Source: Liolophura sinensis | Taxonomy: Eukaryota > Mollusca > Polyplacophora > Chitonida > Chitonidae | Direction of reading: 5' to 3' | Length of the DNA stretch: 64,000 bases | NCBI RefSeq assembly: GCF_032854445.1 | Contig: NC_088297.1 | Location: 9,388,163-9,452,162 of the forward strand | Shown here: piece by piece, positions 20,853 through 32,668 of the stretch | Numbering within the stretch: position 1 is the stretch's first letter | Layout: every line of letters starts with the position of its first letter | Translations under genes and position numbers: made by a program | Notes under the pieces: generated by a model | Database searches by the model: none | Told to the model about the DNA's origin: nothing | What the model saw: only the letters and a program-made list of their open reading frames with translations

Positions 20853-23137
20853 TGCACATATAAAAGTAACAAACATTTCCAGTGCTGCTCTCAATGACCC
20901 GTTCTTTGTATTTCCCTGAGATTGGACTTTACCGTGCAGGTCAGCCACATATATCAAATGTAGGTTGCGTTTTGTAAATATACGTTGTCGAAAACGAGAG
21001 TTCTTGATCCAGACAGTCTGGATCTTGTGAGCTGTTCTCGTCTACATCAACCGATCAACGTGAGAACATACAAAATGGAAGCTGTTTTGGACTCACATGA
21101 CCTTGAACGTATCATGTGACGGTCTTTCGCCACTGGAATCACCAAAAATGCGATACAAATGTTTCGCGTGTGCTGGTAGCCAATATTCTGGATCATTCGA
21201 CATCGGGATCTGAAAATCTGATTTTCGACAACAAATGTTGTCTATGTGAGAAAAGCTTTACTTTTGGCGGTAGCAAATGATATTTGATTAATGTATTTAT
21301 CTGCTGGGAAGCGAGTTTTGCACTTTAATTAATAATTATATGACACCATATTATACCAAAATTGACGTTTTAAAGGCTCAAGCGTATTAATCAGAGTATT
21401 CCGAGATATTATTTTGTGAACCCAGAGATGTGGGTTATAGTTGTATAATTTTATGTACATCAATAAAAGGAATGAATCAAACAGATATAGTCTGTAATCT
21501 CTGTGCACTTTGGAGATGATCCGTTCGTGTTGATTTTGTCAAATTTGGATTTCTTTTTTGTTACTTTTTTTTTGGTGGCCAGAAACACATCGATATTAAA
21601 TCGTTTCAGAAAACACCATAAGCTATATTAGGCTTATAAGCTAGATTGCCTCAGTCCGCAGTGACAGATTCAATCAATGAGCAGGCATGTTCACGTACAG
21701 CTCCAGCTCTGATGACTGTCAAAGTTTGTCAACTTGAGCAGCTATTTGACGAGAGGATACGGTTTCATTCGGCTTCTGTGAGGTTTTTTCTCAGTATTCT
21801 GTACACCTCCCCAGATTTCTCCTAGACAATCACCGGGCTCTATTCGGTTCGCTCAAGGTCCTGTACACTTCCTCCAAATTCTGTCAGACTTTCTCCAGAT
21901 TCTATCACTTGTTATATTCTTATGTGTCGTTATATTCTTGTCTGTTGTTTCTGAAGTGTGATAAGATGTTTCCGGCATTGTTAGAAACCTCCACCCTTGC
22001 CTTGGCTTAAGATGCATATTGCTCAGACTGAGAAATTGTACTCCTATCCCCGAGGGGAAAACAAACAAAATTATGGAGGAATTCAGATATCCAGTGGCAC
22101 AACATTGTAGTCCTGTCGCATGAGAGTCGCCGGAGAGTTATTCAGGCGTGACAGTATTGAAAGAACGTGTGACAAAATTACGTTATGGGTCTCTGTGGGC
22201 TGGTATAGTTGTGTCTAGTTGTTAAAATTTCGTAACGTTGCATTTTTTCTGACATTTGCCGTTTGGCTGAGTATCTAACCCTCGTCTCCATTGTAATTTG
22301 CCAGTGTTTCTTCAGATTGAAACATTGTGCAGTTTCATACATAGCAAAAGCTTATTCCTAGTGAACTTACATCTGATCTAATTAGAAGACGGCAGTAAAA
22401 GTGTATGGTTGTTTTCTGAGGATTTATTTGTAAGCATCTTGCCATCTGGCTTATTTGATTACTATTTGACAAAGGATTTTTTACGTAGTGAGAAAATATG
22501 AAGTTCATGCCCAACTTTTGTGCTGATGAAAGTAACTCCCCCCCCCCCCCCGAGTTAGCCTATTATTCACAGTAAAACAGTTCGTTGACATCGGTTCATA
22601 TACGATCGAATCGTGATTCATCCGTGTTTATTAGCCTTCATGTAGTGTCGATCGCTGTGGTGTAGTTAAAAGAAGACAGCAGCGATTCTAATTGGCCAAT
22701 TAAATGTACAGTACCTGAAGTTGTCTTATCCGGGGAAAATTGCAGTATTCGTATTACGAATATAGCAAAGAGTGAAGGAATGCAGTGATTACACGTTAAC
22801 CCTGAGTGTAATACAAAGGAATCGCTGTGTTTTACCTGCTTTAATTGGTTAGAGGCTAATTTTCTGGCTATTGAATGCATAAAAAACCAGAAATGCTCTT
22901 TATTGTGAGTGAATTTTTCAGGAATGCATATATATCTCGTAGTTTAAAGGGATTTTACAGATGTTAGGCTGCACTACAGGTGAACACAATATAGAGGTTA
23001 GGTTAGGGATACGTGTTAGTTCTTGACTTCTGTCCCTTGTAATCTTGTCGGACTATGCAGTTACTTACTGAAAATTAATACAGTTGCATTCAGTTCAGTT
23101 TTCCGTCTTCTGAAATCCGTTTCGTTGTCCGTTCCAG

Positions 23138-23601
23138 AGAGCTGGACGAACAGTGACGGAGACTGGACCCTCGTTAACCCTTATCCCACGCCATCGTCTC
23201 ATCGGATCGCTCACTACCCGCCAAATATCACAGGATCAGGAATTAGGGGAAGGATTCCGAATCTGGAAGCGAAGACGAGCGCGTCTGTGAGGAACATCGT
23301 CAACGCTGTCGGCATTTTGGAACGCTACCTGTGGGAGAAATTCAGAGAAGGTCGAGGAATAGAAAACATACCTGCCAAAGAGTTGGATACGTTTCTTGCA
23401 GACTTCTTCCCGAAACTGAAGAAACCACATGGTGGAGAATACGACCCGGCGTCTTTAGTGAAACTTCGCAGCTATCTGGAACGGTTTTTGAGAGAGAAAA
23501 ATTACCCTCATTCCATAGGCAAATCTAGGGAGTTCTTGGAAAGTCAAGTTGCGTTTCAGGCCAAGAGAATCCAAGTTCAGACTCAAACTCTTAACCTATA
23601 G
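23138..23601 (+). CDS. Terminal exon 10: Crypton-type recombinase core-binding domain (group B)
   Basis: This intact exon encodes 154 residues, entered in phase 1 after TCGTTGTCCGTTCCAG and ending at TAG. The linker covers 1-33. The domain (about 34-144) shows GIRGRIPNL, ASVRNIVNAVGILERYLW (Tyr 64 in place of the usual Trp, with a Trp two positions later), IENIPAKELDTFLADFF (75-91), KKPHGGEYDPASL, LRSYLERFL, KNYPHSIGKS, SQVAFQAKR. It resembles exon 9 most closely (VRNIVNAV, RSYLERFL, YPHSI) and shows what exon 9 encoded before its frameshift. Confidence 0.75.
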
Positions 23602-24898
23602 CCGAAAGTCAATGGCCGCCATAGTTCTAGTTACGCCAGCTAGACCCACCAGAGACCAGAAACTCGGATGTACAGCGTAACTTTTCACAAAGAGTACACA
23701 TGATTGACTGACTGAACAAATGAATATGGCTTGATATCATATAATTGACTGAAGCTTCATGAGATATTGTCTAGTTCAATGATTATTCATCATTGATAGA
23801 TCATAGGAAGGTTTCCAAGTGTTAATTCCAACTCCTCTGCGTATATTTTATTACGTGTGGGCTTTGCGTCTCCAATAACCCAACAGTTCACGATAGCCAG
23901 ACCGTGAAATTGGCTAACACTTGAAGTCGTTGCTTTTTTCTGAACCCCATTTTTAATAACATTGATTAATCGTTTTACACCGTTAATGAATTGCTGTAAC
24001 TTATGAACATGGTTTTCCTTTAGTCATCTTTTGCTGTGACGTTTGCCCCAAGGCGGTACACAACAACAAAACAATAATTGATGCCTTTGTGTCCAAACGA
24101 ATATTAAATCTAGCATTAAACTGTTGACACGTGTAGGTCTAAGCCTTAGGACCCTTTATTCTTTCAGCCTATGTCTTTTGCTTTGTGGCAGGTATTGCTT
24201 CACATTCTCGTGCTCAGTTATTATATCTCTCTGATTAACATCATTTTATACTGAACAATGGCACTTTTAAGCTTAAATATACATTTCCTAACGTGCCGTG
24301 AATTTGATGTATTCGGTTTATGTACATAACAATACAGTGTGATACACAGGGGACTGTTATATTGATGTTCTCAATAAATTGCTTCTCCAACTTGTTTTGC
24401 CACAAGAACTTTTTTATATACTGCTATTAGTATCCCATATACGGATCAGTATCAGGCGACCAGTGCATGCTAGAAGTACTACATGCGTAAAACTTTCAGA
24501 TAGAGTAATTCAGTGGGGAAATAGAAAGACGGTTCATATATTTGATGCCGAATAATCGACCACATTTGGCCTACATTGATGTATTATATACACTTTTTAT
24601 CACTCAGGCACTTAGCCGTGTACAAAATGCCTTTCCTCATACCGTGGAAAACTAACGGTTGCTTCTCTTTTACATATAATCAGTCGTATTTCATGCACAT
24701 TTTTGTGTCATTGTTTTTTTTTTTTTGTTTTTTGTTTTTTTAGTGATGTTCTCATTGAAGTGTAATGGTTTATAGCGCATTGTACTGGTATACAGTGCAC
24801 TCAAGTCATTTATACTCATTACTGTGAACAAAGGTACAAGATTATCAGAAAGTGAACACAAAAATTAAAAGGCGTCCTTGGTTTCCTGTTCATGTCAG
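23602..24898. other. Inter-exon stretch, nothing recognised
   Basis: AT-rich non-coding DNA with a T-rich low-complexity run near 24713-24742 and a possible AATAAA at about 24372. No gene or known repeat was seen. Confidence 0.4.
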
Positions 24899-25125
24899 AG
24901 AATGGTTATCGATCTGATGGATCATTTATAGAACAAACTTACGTTAATAATATGAAAAATTGGAATTGGAATATGATGTTTGCAATTACTAGGAAATCAT
25001 TTGACGTAGAATGTCCTATTTGTAAGTTAGGTGTATCTAGAAAAAAATCATTGAAAGAAATTGATTTAGAATCACCTTCTTTGAACGCATCATTTGACAC
25101 TGGAATTTTAAGAAAAGGGGTGTAA
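24899..25125 (+). pseudogene. Possible decayed zinc-finger terminal exon
   Basis: After TTTCCTGTTCATGTCAG a 75-residue frame is entered in the same phase as all other terminal exons (length plus one divisible by three) and runs to TAA. The only domain trace is CPICKLGVSRKKSLKEI. Its spacing C-x2-C and SRKKSL match the first half of the window's zinc fingers (CPQCGKTFSRKDSL), but both zinc-binding histidines and the usual Phe are gone. Base composition is AT-rich like its surroundings. It may be a relic zinc-finger exon or chance. Splice phase and motif together favour a relic. Confidence 0.35.
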
Positions 25126-25814
25126 TGCCGTAATGCGGTCATTTGTATGTCATACGTGTCTTAGTTGCATACGTTAGAGTCTTCAGTCTACAGTTACTTC
25201 AGTGTCAAGGCTGTCCAGTCTGTCCCCTTCAGTTGAATATTATGTTTTGATCTAATATTTAAGTGTTCTGTCTGTTTGCCTAGAAGATGTTTACCACTAT
25301 GTTTTTGCTGTGCGTGGAATTTCCTTTAAAGTAGTAAAAATGGTGCGTTTTGTCACAAATATGAACCTTCAAGGGAATTAACTGCGATACAAACTTATTA
25401 CTGTTCATTTATTTTCCAACAAGACTTGGTGCTTTGTTGTATCTATGCTTCTAACCGTCTGAGCGGATATCGCTGTGTATTTGTAGCATATTTGGTTTCA
25501 TTTTAGTACCACGTTACTCCGTACTCTGGAATATTTCCCGCCTTTTCCACGGTGGTCAAGTTTATGGGTCAGGCATTGAATTAAAGGCACCGTAGACCTG
25601 CTTGTGCGCATGTCTGCACTATTGGAATTGCACATAAATTTGTTGAAACAATATTAATTACTTAAGAAAGATGTTATGCTAGGGACAGATGAAGCACAGG
25701 GAAATTTGTCTGCATTTGACATTGCAGAATTTGCATGATTTCGATTCATACGGTTCTGTTTCCTTGGAAGCTACTCTACAACATGTAACAACTGGTGTGT
25801 TGTTTATTTCACAG
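25126..25814. other. Inter-exon stretch, nothing recognised
   Basis: Non-coding sequence up to the acceptor TTGTTTATTTCACAG of exon 11. A segment around 25510-25570 (CCGTACTCTGGAATATTTCCC) is weakly like the SINE 3' end and may be a very old copy. Confidence 0.35.
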
Positions 25815-26398
25815 AATTAAACACCATGTCGCGGAACAACGAAGAGAGACAAGCACAGGATATGCAGATACACCAGTCGAACTCGCCTAGAACGAATCCG
25901 AGACCTTACGGGCAAGGATTGCATAGGGCTGTGGATTCCGAGGCGATGCCAAAACGACTGAGCAAAGCGAGCATTAAGGCGAGGATCAGCTCAGCGGATA
26001 AGACACAGCAGACCATCATCGACGTTCTGAACTCTGTGGCTTCCATCGAGCGGTGGATGTGGCTGCGCCATCGGGAAACCCGACTTGTACAGGAGGTTCC
26101 CCCGCACGAGCTGGACGCTTACTTAGTGGAGTACTTTCAAACCTTACAGAAACCCACCGGCGAGGACTACAAGTCGGAGACTTTCACAAAACTCCGCTCT
26201 TGTCTGGATCGATTCTTGAGGGATGCAAAGTATCCAGCGTCGCTTACGAAATCCCACGTGTTTCGTCGTAGTCAGTCCGCGTACGACTTGAGGAGGAGGG
26301 AATTAGTAATGCGACAAGCAGACCTCAGGCTCCTCCAGGCTAGCCGCGGTGGTCTTCCCTTGCACCCGGCAACTCCTGGTGGATTGGACGGCAGATAA
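25815..26398 (+). CDS. Terminal exon 11: Crypton-type recombinase core-binding domain (group B)
   Basis: Intact exon of 194 residues, entered in phase 1 after TTTATTTCACAG and ending at TAA. It has a polar, Gln/Asn-rich linker (1-50). The domain (about 52-163) shows KASIKARIS, VLNSVASIERWMWLRHRE with Trp 81, VQEVPPHELDAYLVEYF (92-108), QKPTGEDYKSETF, KLRSCLDRFL, KYPASLTKS, SQSAYDLRRRELV. A tail of about 30 residues ends in a Gly/Pro-rich stretch. The exon is notably GC-rich against its AT-rich flanks, as expected for a conserved coding exon. Confidence 0.75.
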
Positions 26399-27699
26399 CT
26401 CCAGCCATTAAATCCTGCCAGAGAGTAATGCATGTCTAATGGCTAATGCCGGAGGATGGTCTGTACAACCTTACCCGGTCATAACACAAGTCAGTGTGTT
26501 CATCGAGTCAACAAGAATTCAGAGTCATCTTACCGTCGTGTAGCTTTTATGGAACGGGCTTAACATGAAATACAAATGCACGAGCTTCCCTACCTGTCAC
26601 TTTAGACGTCATGGTTGAATCGAACGTATGTGTGTGTAACTGACACTTACTTCTAAGGGAAAAATCAGTTCACTGACATGAGAATATTTTGGACGAATTT
26701 TATAATTTGTAGTATAGATTCACACATTTTATATTTAACATGTGTTGACATCATGTTGATCAAAACGCCTGTATCCACCTTTCTTATACTCGGGGGTATA
26801 AGGTCGCATCTTGGCATGGCAATCTAATATATTTTATAGATAACGATCAGATATTCGTATGCAGTTTGAAAGTAGTTGATATCATCCGTTGACTAACCTT
26901 TTGCCTCATCCATCATTACATGTTCTGTCTCGTTTACCTTCTGGCGTATATAGTTACTGTATAGTTCTCCCTTTCTCTCAGTATGTCAAACAATTTGTTG
27001 CCTAGAAACTTAGCTGCTTCGTCCACTAGCTTGTCGCCGCACAAATATTGAAGATATGAGTATGTCACATATTGAATGTTATCGTATGAAAAATAATAGA
27101 AGCAGCGATGTAGTGTTTAGGAATTGACCGCTCATTGTGGAGTTTGTTTTATTTTCGAGTGTTGTTCGGTAAGGGTGTTGTATTGATTTTTGTTTGCTTT
27201 CTCAAATCAGACGCATGATTGACGTCTGTTGTTGTTGTTTACGCCAAGGTGTATACCATTCAGATGGAAGCTTTATACATAAGTTAGCAACGGTCAAGCT
27301 CATATGATATGTTTTTTTTTTTTTATCATCAAATGTTTAATTTATCACGTGTACATGAGTGACATGTTTAAGTGTGTAAAAATCCTGTGACAGACGATGA
27401 TCGTGAAACTGATTTTTACTGTCGAAGTGGTAGGATTGTCCCGATTGCATCATATTCTATTCTCATTATCCTGATCAGACTTCACGCTTCGATCGCACAG
27501 GTAAAACTTGTTTGACTCTGGAGAAAACCATCGATTGAATAAATAAATAAATAAATAAAATCTATAATAGCATGTTGGATCTTCGTGACTCAAGATCATT
27601 GATGGATATGTTTTGTTTGCCACTTGACTGACCAAAGCAACTACTAGTGCATTTGGTTTTAACTATAATCTCTAAATGCAGTGGGGAAGTGGGCAGTGG

Positions 27700-27880
27700 C
27701 GAGTGCTTAAGTGCCCAAGTGGTTTATAGCGTTCCAGGGCATAACATTGACTCCGAGGACTCTCACAAGTGCGGTCTCCGTGAGTTCAGGTCCAGTTAAG
27801 GTTGGTTTCCTCCACGGTCATACGCGGTCATGGGCCTACCAGGTATTTCTCACGCCGTAATTCATTTCCACCACATAAAG
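27700..27880 (+). mobile_element. Diverged tRNA-derived SINE
   Basis: A box-A-like segment (CTTAAGTGCCCAAGTGG) is followed about 70 bases on by a box-B-like GTGAGTTCAGGTCCAG and the body words GGTTTCCTCC and GGTCATGGG. The order matches the common SINE of this window, but identity is low and the 3' tail is not found. Confidence 0.45.
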
Positions 27881-29130
27881 GGTTACTATTCATGGGATGT
27901 ATCGTTGTGCATCGTGTTGCGTGCATTGCCCGTTAATTGCATCTATGTGAACTTCGGGGAGGCCATATATTAATAGTGTATAGATATTCCGATGACTACA
28001 AACATATATATATATATATACCCACCTTCGCTGGATTTAAAGGAAACTACAGGTGCCGTTCTCGCAGATTTTACAATAGGGATAATTTCAATTTTGACAT
28101 TGTAAATTGTCCTTTCTTATACGGAAGGATTCTACACATGATATATACACCTCATATGCAGTCACGTTTTGCATTTCTGATTTCTGGAGGTATATATGAA
28201 GGTATAGAGGAAAATATAACAGTTTCTGAATAGGCTTGTGTGAAAGCTAGTGCAATAATTATTTTAGATAGACCATCGGAAACCCATCATGAAAATACCT
28301 GAAATATGTTTTTTGGTCAAATCTTCGCATTAATTGTTTTGCATCCTGAACTTTCCTATCGAATAACTCATTGGTGTAAGAGAATTTACATTTATCCTTG
28401 GTGATTGCAGAAATAATGACTTTATAACTCGTCCAAATATATTTCTATGTATAGTATTGTGAGTTGATTCATATTTTAGACATTACCACGTAAGCCGCGC
28501 CCACTCGCGTGCCGAAGTGCCGATTGCTAGACAGTCGGAAGTGGAAGTAAGTCTTTGAGAAGTTCTTAACAGCTGAAATATTTAATCAAACTGGATATTA
28601 TCTGAACTGGATTAAGACTCTGATAATAGACTCTTGCCTTTCAAGTAAACCTGCTAGCCGACGGAAAACGCCATGTTGAATGTCAACATATATTAGTGTC
28701 AACATATATTAGTATAAATGTCGTCGGGTTTAATCAATAAAAATCCAATGCCTCCGATTAAAAACGGCTTCGCCCGTTCTCAGAACTGATGTACGAGCTG
28801 AAATGATGTATGTGTTAAAACTTAAAGTAGTCGTTTAGTATGTAATGAGTGCACGTAATGCGTAGAAAAATGTACGATACAACCAATAGAATTTGCAATA
28901 ACGTCTGTTGCCTTTGGTGTTTTCATCCATAAAATCAAGTAAGGACAGCAAAAAGATCTGATTATAACCGTGTTCTAATGCTAGAAAGACAGAACAATAC
29001 CAAACGGTAAAAAGGTGAGCAAGCAGTGAAAATAAAGATATAAGAAAATAATAGACATTGACCTCTCAAGTGTATGCTTAACCTATAGTTCACGAGTGCC
29101 GGTAATATCCGCCAGGTAACAACGTAATGA

Positions 29131-29196
29131 AAGACTTACAACACAGAAAGTAAGACCAGAGCAGCGACGACAGTGATGACAGTGAAATGGTCACAT
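29131..29196 (+). repeat. Dispersed repeat R1, partial copy
   Basis: GACTTACAACACAGAAAGTA, CAGAGCAGCGACGACAGTGA and AAATGGTCACATAACC in the R1 order. The right block is missing. Confidence 0.6.
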
Positions 29197-29479
29197 AACC
29201 ACGCTTAAATAAGTAGACTTAGGAATGCTCATTTTAATAATGTTCGATAATGTGGTCGGTGTGTTGTGTCATTCCCCTTCCACTGAATCACTAAGATATG
29301 TGTTTCTATGGATAGTCAAAGAGGCTTGGGCTCGTGAAAATATCATTTAAGCATTCAGTGAGGTAGTTTATCAAACTGCTTGTATATAAGTATAATCATG
29401 TGTTCTGCCTCCCAATAAGATGGCGAACGTTTCAATAATTTGTTTCCTTTCTTTTTCATTCTTTTTTCCCTGGACACAG

Positions 29480-30093
29480 ATGAACAAGTGGAAAGTCCAA
29501 CCGGAGGAAGTGTCTCACCGTCAAGCCAATCCAGTACGAGCTTGATACCTTCCAAGAATCTCCACGGGCGGATGCTGCAACGGCCCCTCGTGACCAGCAA
29601 GGCGAGCGGAGCCGTGTGGGGCCCGCAGGGGATGGGCGGTTGGCTGCAGGCGATGGGCGGTCGAACGGCGCCGTCATACACGCCGTGGGGCTCAATACGT
29701 CTGAGGAACCAGAATGTCAAAGAGCGGATGGTGAATCTCGAGGAGAAGTCGAGCCAAACCATCGCGAATCTGGCCTGTGCCGTCGGCAGTCTGGAGACGT
29801 GGCTTTCGGAACAACGTTCCGAACAGCGGCACATCGAGACGATCCCGGCCGACGAACTAGACGCTTATCTCGTGGAATTCTTCGGAGAGGTCAAGAAACC
29901 TAACGGACAGGATTATGATCCCAAATCCTTCACAGGACTCCGGTCTTACATTGACAGATTCTTAAGGGAGAAAGGAATCATGTATCGCATCGCTACCCAC
30001 CCGGCTTTTGCCAGCAGCCAGTTGGCATTCAGGCAGAGACACCGCCTACTGCAAGAAAATGTCGTTCAGTCACCCAAGAAAACGCTGCCGTAG
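29480..30093 (+). CDS. Terminal exon 12: Crypton-type recombinase core-binding domain (group B, long linker)
   Basis: This intact exon of 204 residues is the longest of the set. It is entered in phase 1 after TTCCCTGGACACAG and ends at TAG. The linker (1-75) is Ser-rich, then Gly-rich, with a near-duplicate pair GMGGWLQAMGG encoded by GGCGATGGGCGG repeats. The domain (about 78-190) shows NVKERMVNL, AVGSLETWLSEQR with Trp 108, IETIPADELDAYLVEFF (119-135), KKPNGQDYDPKSF, LRSYIDRFL, a shifted KGIMYRIATH where others have YP.SI, and FRQRHRLL. The exon is very GC-rich (about 29.56-29.70 kb) compared with its flanks. Confidence 0.75.
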
Positions 30094-30966
30094 CCTTTGG
30101 CTGATTGTGGCAGGAGAACAGATGGTCATATACCATTAGAGACGTGGATATCGTTGTGAACCTACATTCTGGATGCGCGCCTAACACTTACATAATAAGG
30201 TGTATAACTTCATAGAACAAACGCATTGCTGTGTAGTAGGCTGCAAAAATCTTCCTTCTGGTTTGCAGTTGTGAAATATTGTCGGTGGCCGAGGTACAAG
30301 TTTAAGTTGCACCAAATTTTTATACATCTTTTAAAACACTTATCTAGAGAGTAACTTGTCTGAAAATCTGGAAGGGTCGTAAGAGAGTTAGCATTCCGGA
30401 TGCACACTTTAGTTGATTAGCTTCACGAAACTATACATTTGCTCATTCTATACTGCTATGAGAAAACATTGAACTGTGCTTCGCTGCACTTCATGTAAAC
30501 TAGTATCTTGTGTTTCTTGCCAAATGTCCTAAATCGAGCGCATGCCTGTTGTGAATTGCTTTGGTTAGTAATGACGATTATGAAATCAAGCCTCCAAGAA
30601 TAATACATGGAAGTTATGCTGTTTTCTTTTGACTGGAACAGTTGGACAGTATTTAATTGTGTAGTTATGCTTTTCTTTCACACTTTAACGTGTGAAAACG
30701 GTCTGTTTTATTCCTTTATGGACTGAACCGTTTTGAAACACGAAAACAGCTGTGTATCTTCATTTTACATTGGCGCTGTTTACCTCGTTTTATCAGGATG
30801 CGGCTCGCCTTGTTTTGATATGACATTATTTACCTTCCTTAATTTTGTGTCATTTCCATGTAACTGTTTTTTTTACAATGGCGCCATTTATCTGGCATCA
30901 CTCTAGTGCCGTTTTCCATGCTTTTCAATTGCATCGTTTACAGTATCTTCAAAGATACACGGCGAC

Positions 30967-31026
30967 ATTAAGTGTATATATACACTTAATATATAAGTGT
31001 AATATAAATGTCATATATGACATTTA
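30967..31026. repeat. Two adjacent perfect palindromes (24 and 22 bp)
   Basis: Bases 30967-30990 (halves ATTAAGTGTATA / TATACACTTAAT) and 31005-31026 (halves TAAATGTCATA / TATGACATTTA) are each fully self-complementary. The intervening bases include a further AAGTGT, partly repeating the first arm. They may be cruciform-prone or the ends of a small folded element. Confidence 0.75.
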
Positions 31027-31914
31027 TTCACTGCTGCATATCATTTCTGTGTTCTGTGTGTGGTATTGTCTTGTATAGGAGTTAGCGATGTTGTCAGTAC
31101 TAATTTATCTTACTGCATGTCTGTATCGCTGTAGCCTAAGAAATAATATGAGCCGCAGTATGCTGTTAAAATATCTTATGAAATTATTTGGACTAAAAGA
31201 TGCCAGTTGATTACCTTCAGGGTATTTGATTTTGTCTCGACAAAATGAACAGGTGAAATCAAATTGTCTAGATATGGTGACAGTATTTCTGTCAGGCATA
31301 TGTGTTGACCTTGTGTATGTGTGTTACTGCAAATGAATTTTGTCAGCATTTGGTCGTTTTAGAGGCAAGATCAGCCTCGTATTAGTCATAAGTGTATAAA
31401 ATATGAGCCATATATAGTGGTGTCCACACATTTCAAGTACGTGATTGTTTAGCTGATCGCTAAACATATACCTGTCTCTACGTACGTGATTGGGCTTTTA
31501 TCTTGGTGATAAGCCATATGACTATGTCGCCATCACACGGTCTCTTACAAATTAGGAGAGTGTATTTTCCATCTTTGGCTTTGTATTCCTGCGTGTTACA
31601 TTTCCTTAGCCCCATGTATGACCGGTATATTTTGTTGTGTAGTAGATAGACTAAATCAACACATATAACAGCACGGACAAACACGCGATTTTGCATGTAT
31701 GTGGTACCAATGTTTGTGGTTCCAATTTTAGTTTTTTTTTTAGATGATTTTATATTTATTTTTTGTCATTAAGGAGGAGGCATTGCCTGTCTATAACATA
31801 TACATGTATATCCGAGTAGTGATTTAGCTCTCATGGAATATTAAAACCATTCTAATGCATTTTGAGACGAAGCTTTTCTGTATGAATTATAGCGTTTTTG
31901 ACTTACCCGTTTCT

Positions 31915-32211
31915 GGGGACTCCGTGGCTCAGGTGGTTAGCGCTCTAGTGCAGCGTAATGACCCAATGATCTCTCACCAATGCGGTCGCTGTGAGTTCAA
32001 GTCCAGCTCATGCTGGCTTCCTCTTCGATCGTACGTGGGAAGGTCCACCAGCAACCTGCGAATGGTCGTGTGTTTCCTCCGGGCTGTGCCTGGTTTCCAC
32101 CCACCATAATGCTGGCTACCGTCGAATAAGTGAAATATTCTTGAGTACGGCGAAAAACACCAATGAAATAAATAAATGCATACATAAATAAATACATAAA
32201 TAAATAAATAT
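31915..32211 (+). mobile_element. tRNA-derived SINE, full length
   Basis: The best copy of the family. The head is GGGGACTCCGTGGCTCAGG with box A (TGGCTCAGGTGGTTAGCGC), and box B is GTGAGTTCAAGTCCAGC. The body runs CTGGCTTCCTCTTCG, CAGCAACCTGCG, GGTTTCCACCCACCATAATG. The 3' end is GAGTACGGCGAAAAACACC, followed by an AAATA-rich tail. The pol III promoter boxes make it transcribable in principle. It has no coding capacity and would depend on a LINE for mobility. Confidence 0.85.
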
Positions 32212-32627
32212 ACCGTTTCTAGTTTATGTATTGCTATCAGACATAGTTCTTGACCAGGATTTCCGTTGTCTCAGGACGAATAATTTGTCTGATGTTTTCT
32301 AAGTTAGAACACTGGGCCTTGCCGTAGAAGAGCTTGGATAACGATCTTGACCAAGCGACCTAATCACAGGGGATTGCAATCCTATTTTCTTTCACCCAAT
32401 CTATGCTGGTCCGAGGGGAGAATGGGATTAAGAGTTTCCGGAAGAATTCGTGAATCCATTTTCTCGTTATTGTCTGCGTAAATGCCGTTATCTGATTTAG
32501 AATGTTGTCAATAGGCGCGAGTAGGACGTGGAACTTGAACTTGATTCAGTTTAATCTTGTATTAACTCCTGGTGATGGCTTATATAAACACAGAAACATC
32601 AGATCAGCAAGATGAGAATCTCGATAA

Positions 32628-32668
32628 TCTGCCATCGCTGCTCTAGTTTTACTCTTTAAGGTCTAAGA
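32628..32668 (-). repeat. Dispersed repeat R1, fragment
   Basis: CATCGCTGCTCTAGTTTTAC followed by TCTTTAAGGTCTAAG, a diverged reverse copy of the left half of R1. Confidence 0.4.

Larger units (their letters stand above)
20218..23137. other. Inter-exon stretch with AT microsatellite
   Basis: Non-coding. It contains a poly(A) signal at 20306, an (AAAT)n-(AT)n tract at 20776-20848, CT-rich degenerate direct repeats with CTGTACAC and CTCCAGATTCT around 21800-21910, and a C homopolymer near 22540-22551. No gene recognised. Confidence 0.45.
26399..29479. other. Inter-exon stretch with old SINE and R1 copy
   Basis: Non-coding. It contains an AAAT run (27537-27558), an old tRNA-like SINE (27700-27880), an AT run near 28006-28020, a 17-bp duplication TGTCAACATATATTAG near 28681-28712, and an R1 copy (29131-29196). 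No exon recognised. Confidence 0.45.

Noticed and set aside
20651-20957. Minus-strand frames rich in Tyr and Ile
   Set aside because: They are translations of the AAAT and AT microsatellite.
31915-32000. A tRNA gene, from the box A and box B motifs
   Set aside because: The tRNA-like part continues into a SINE body with an AAATA tail, and the acceptor stem does not pair well. It is the SINE head.
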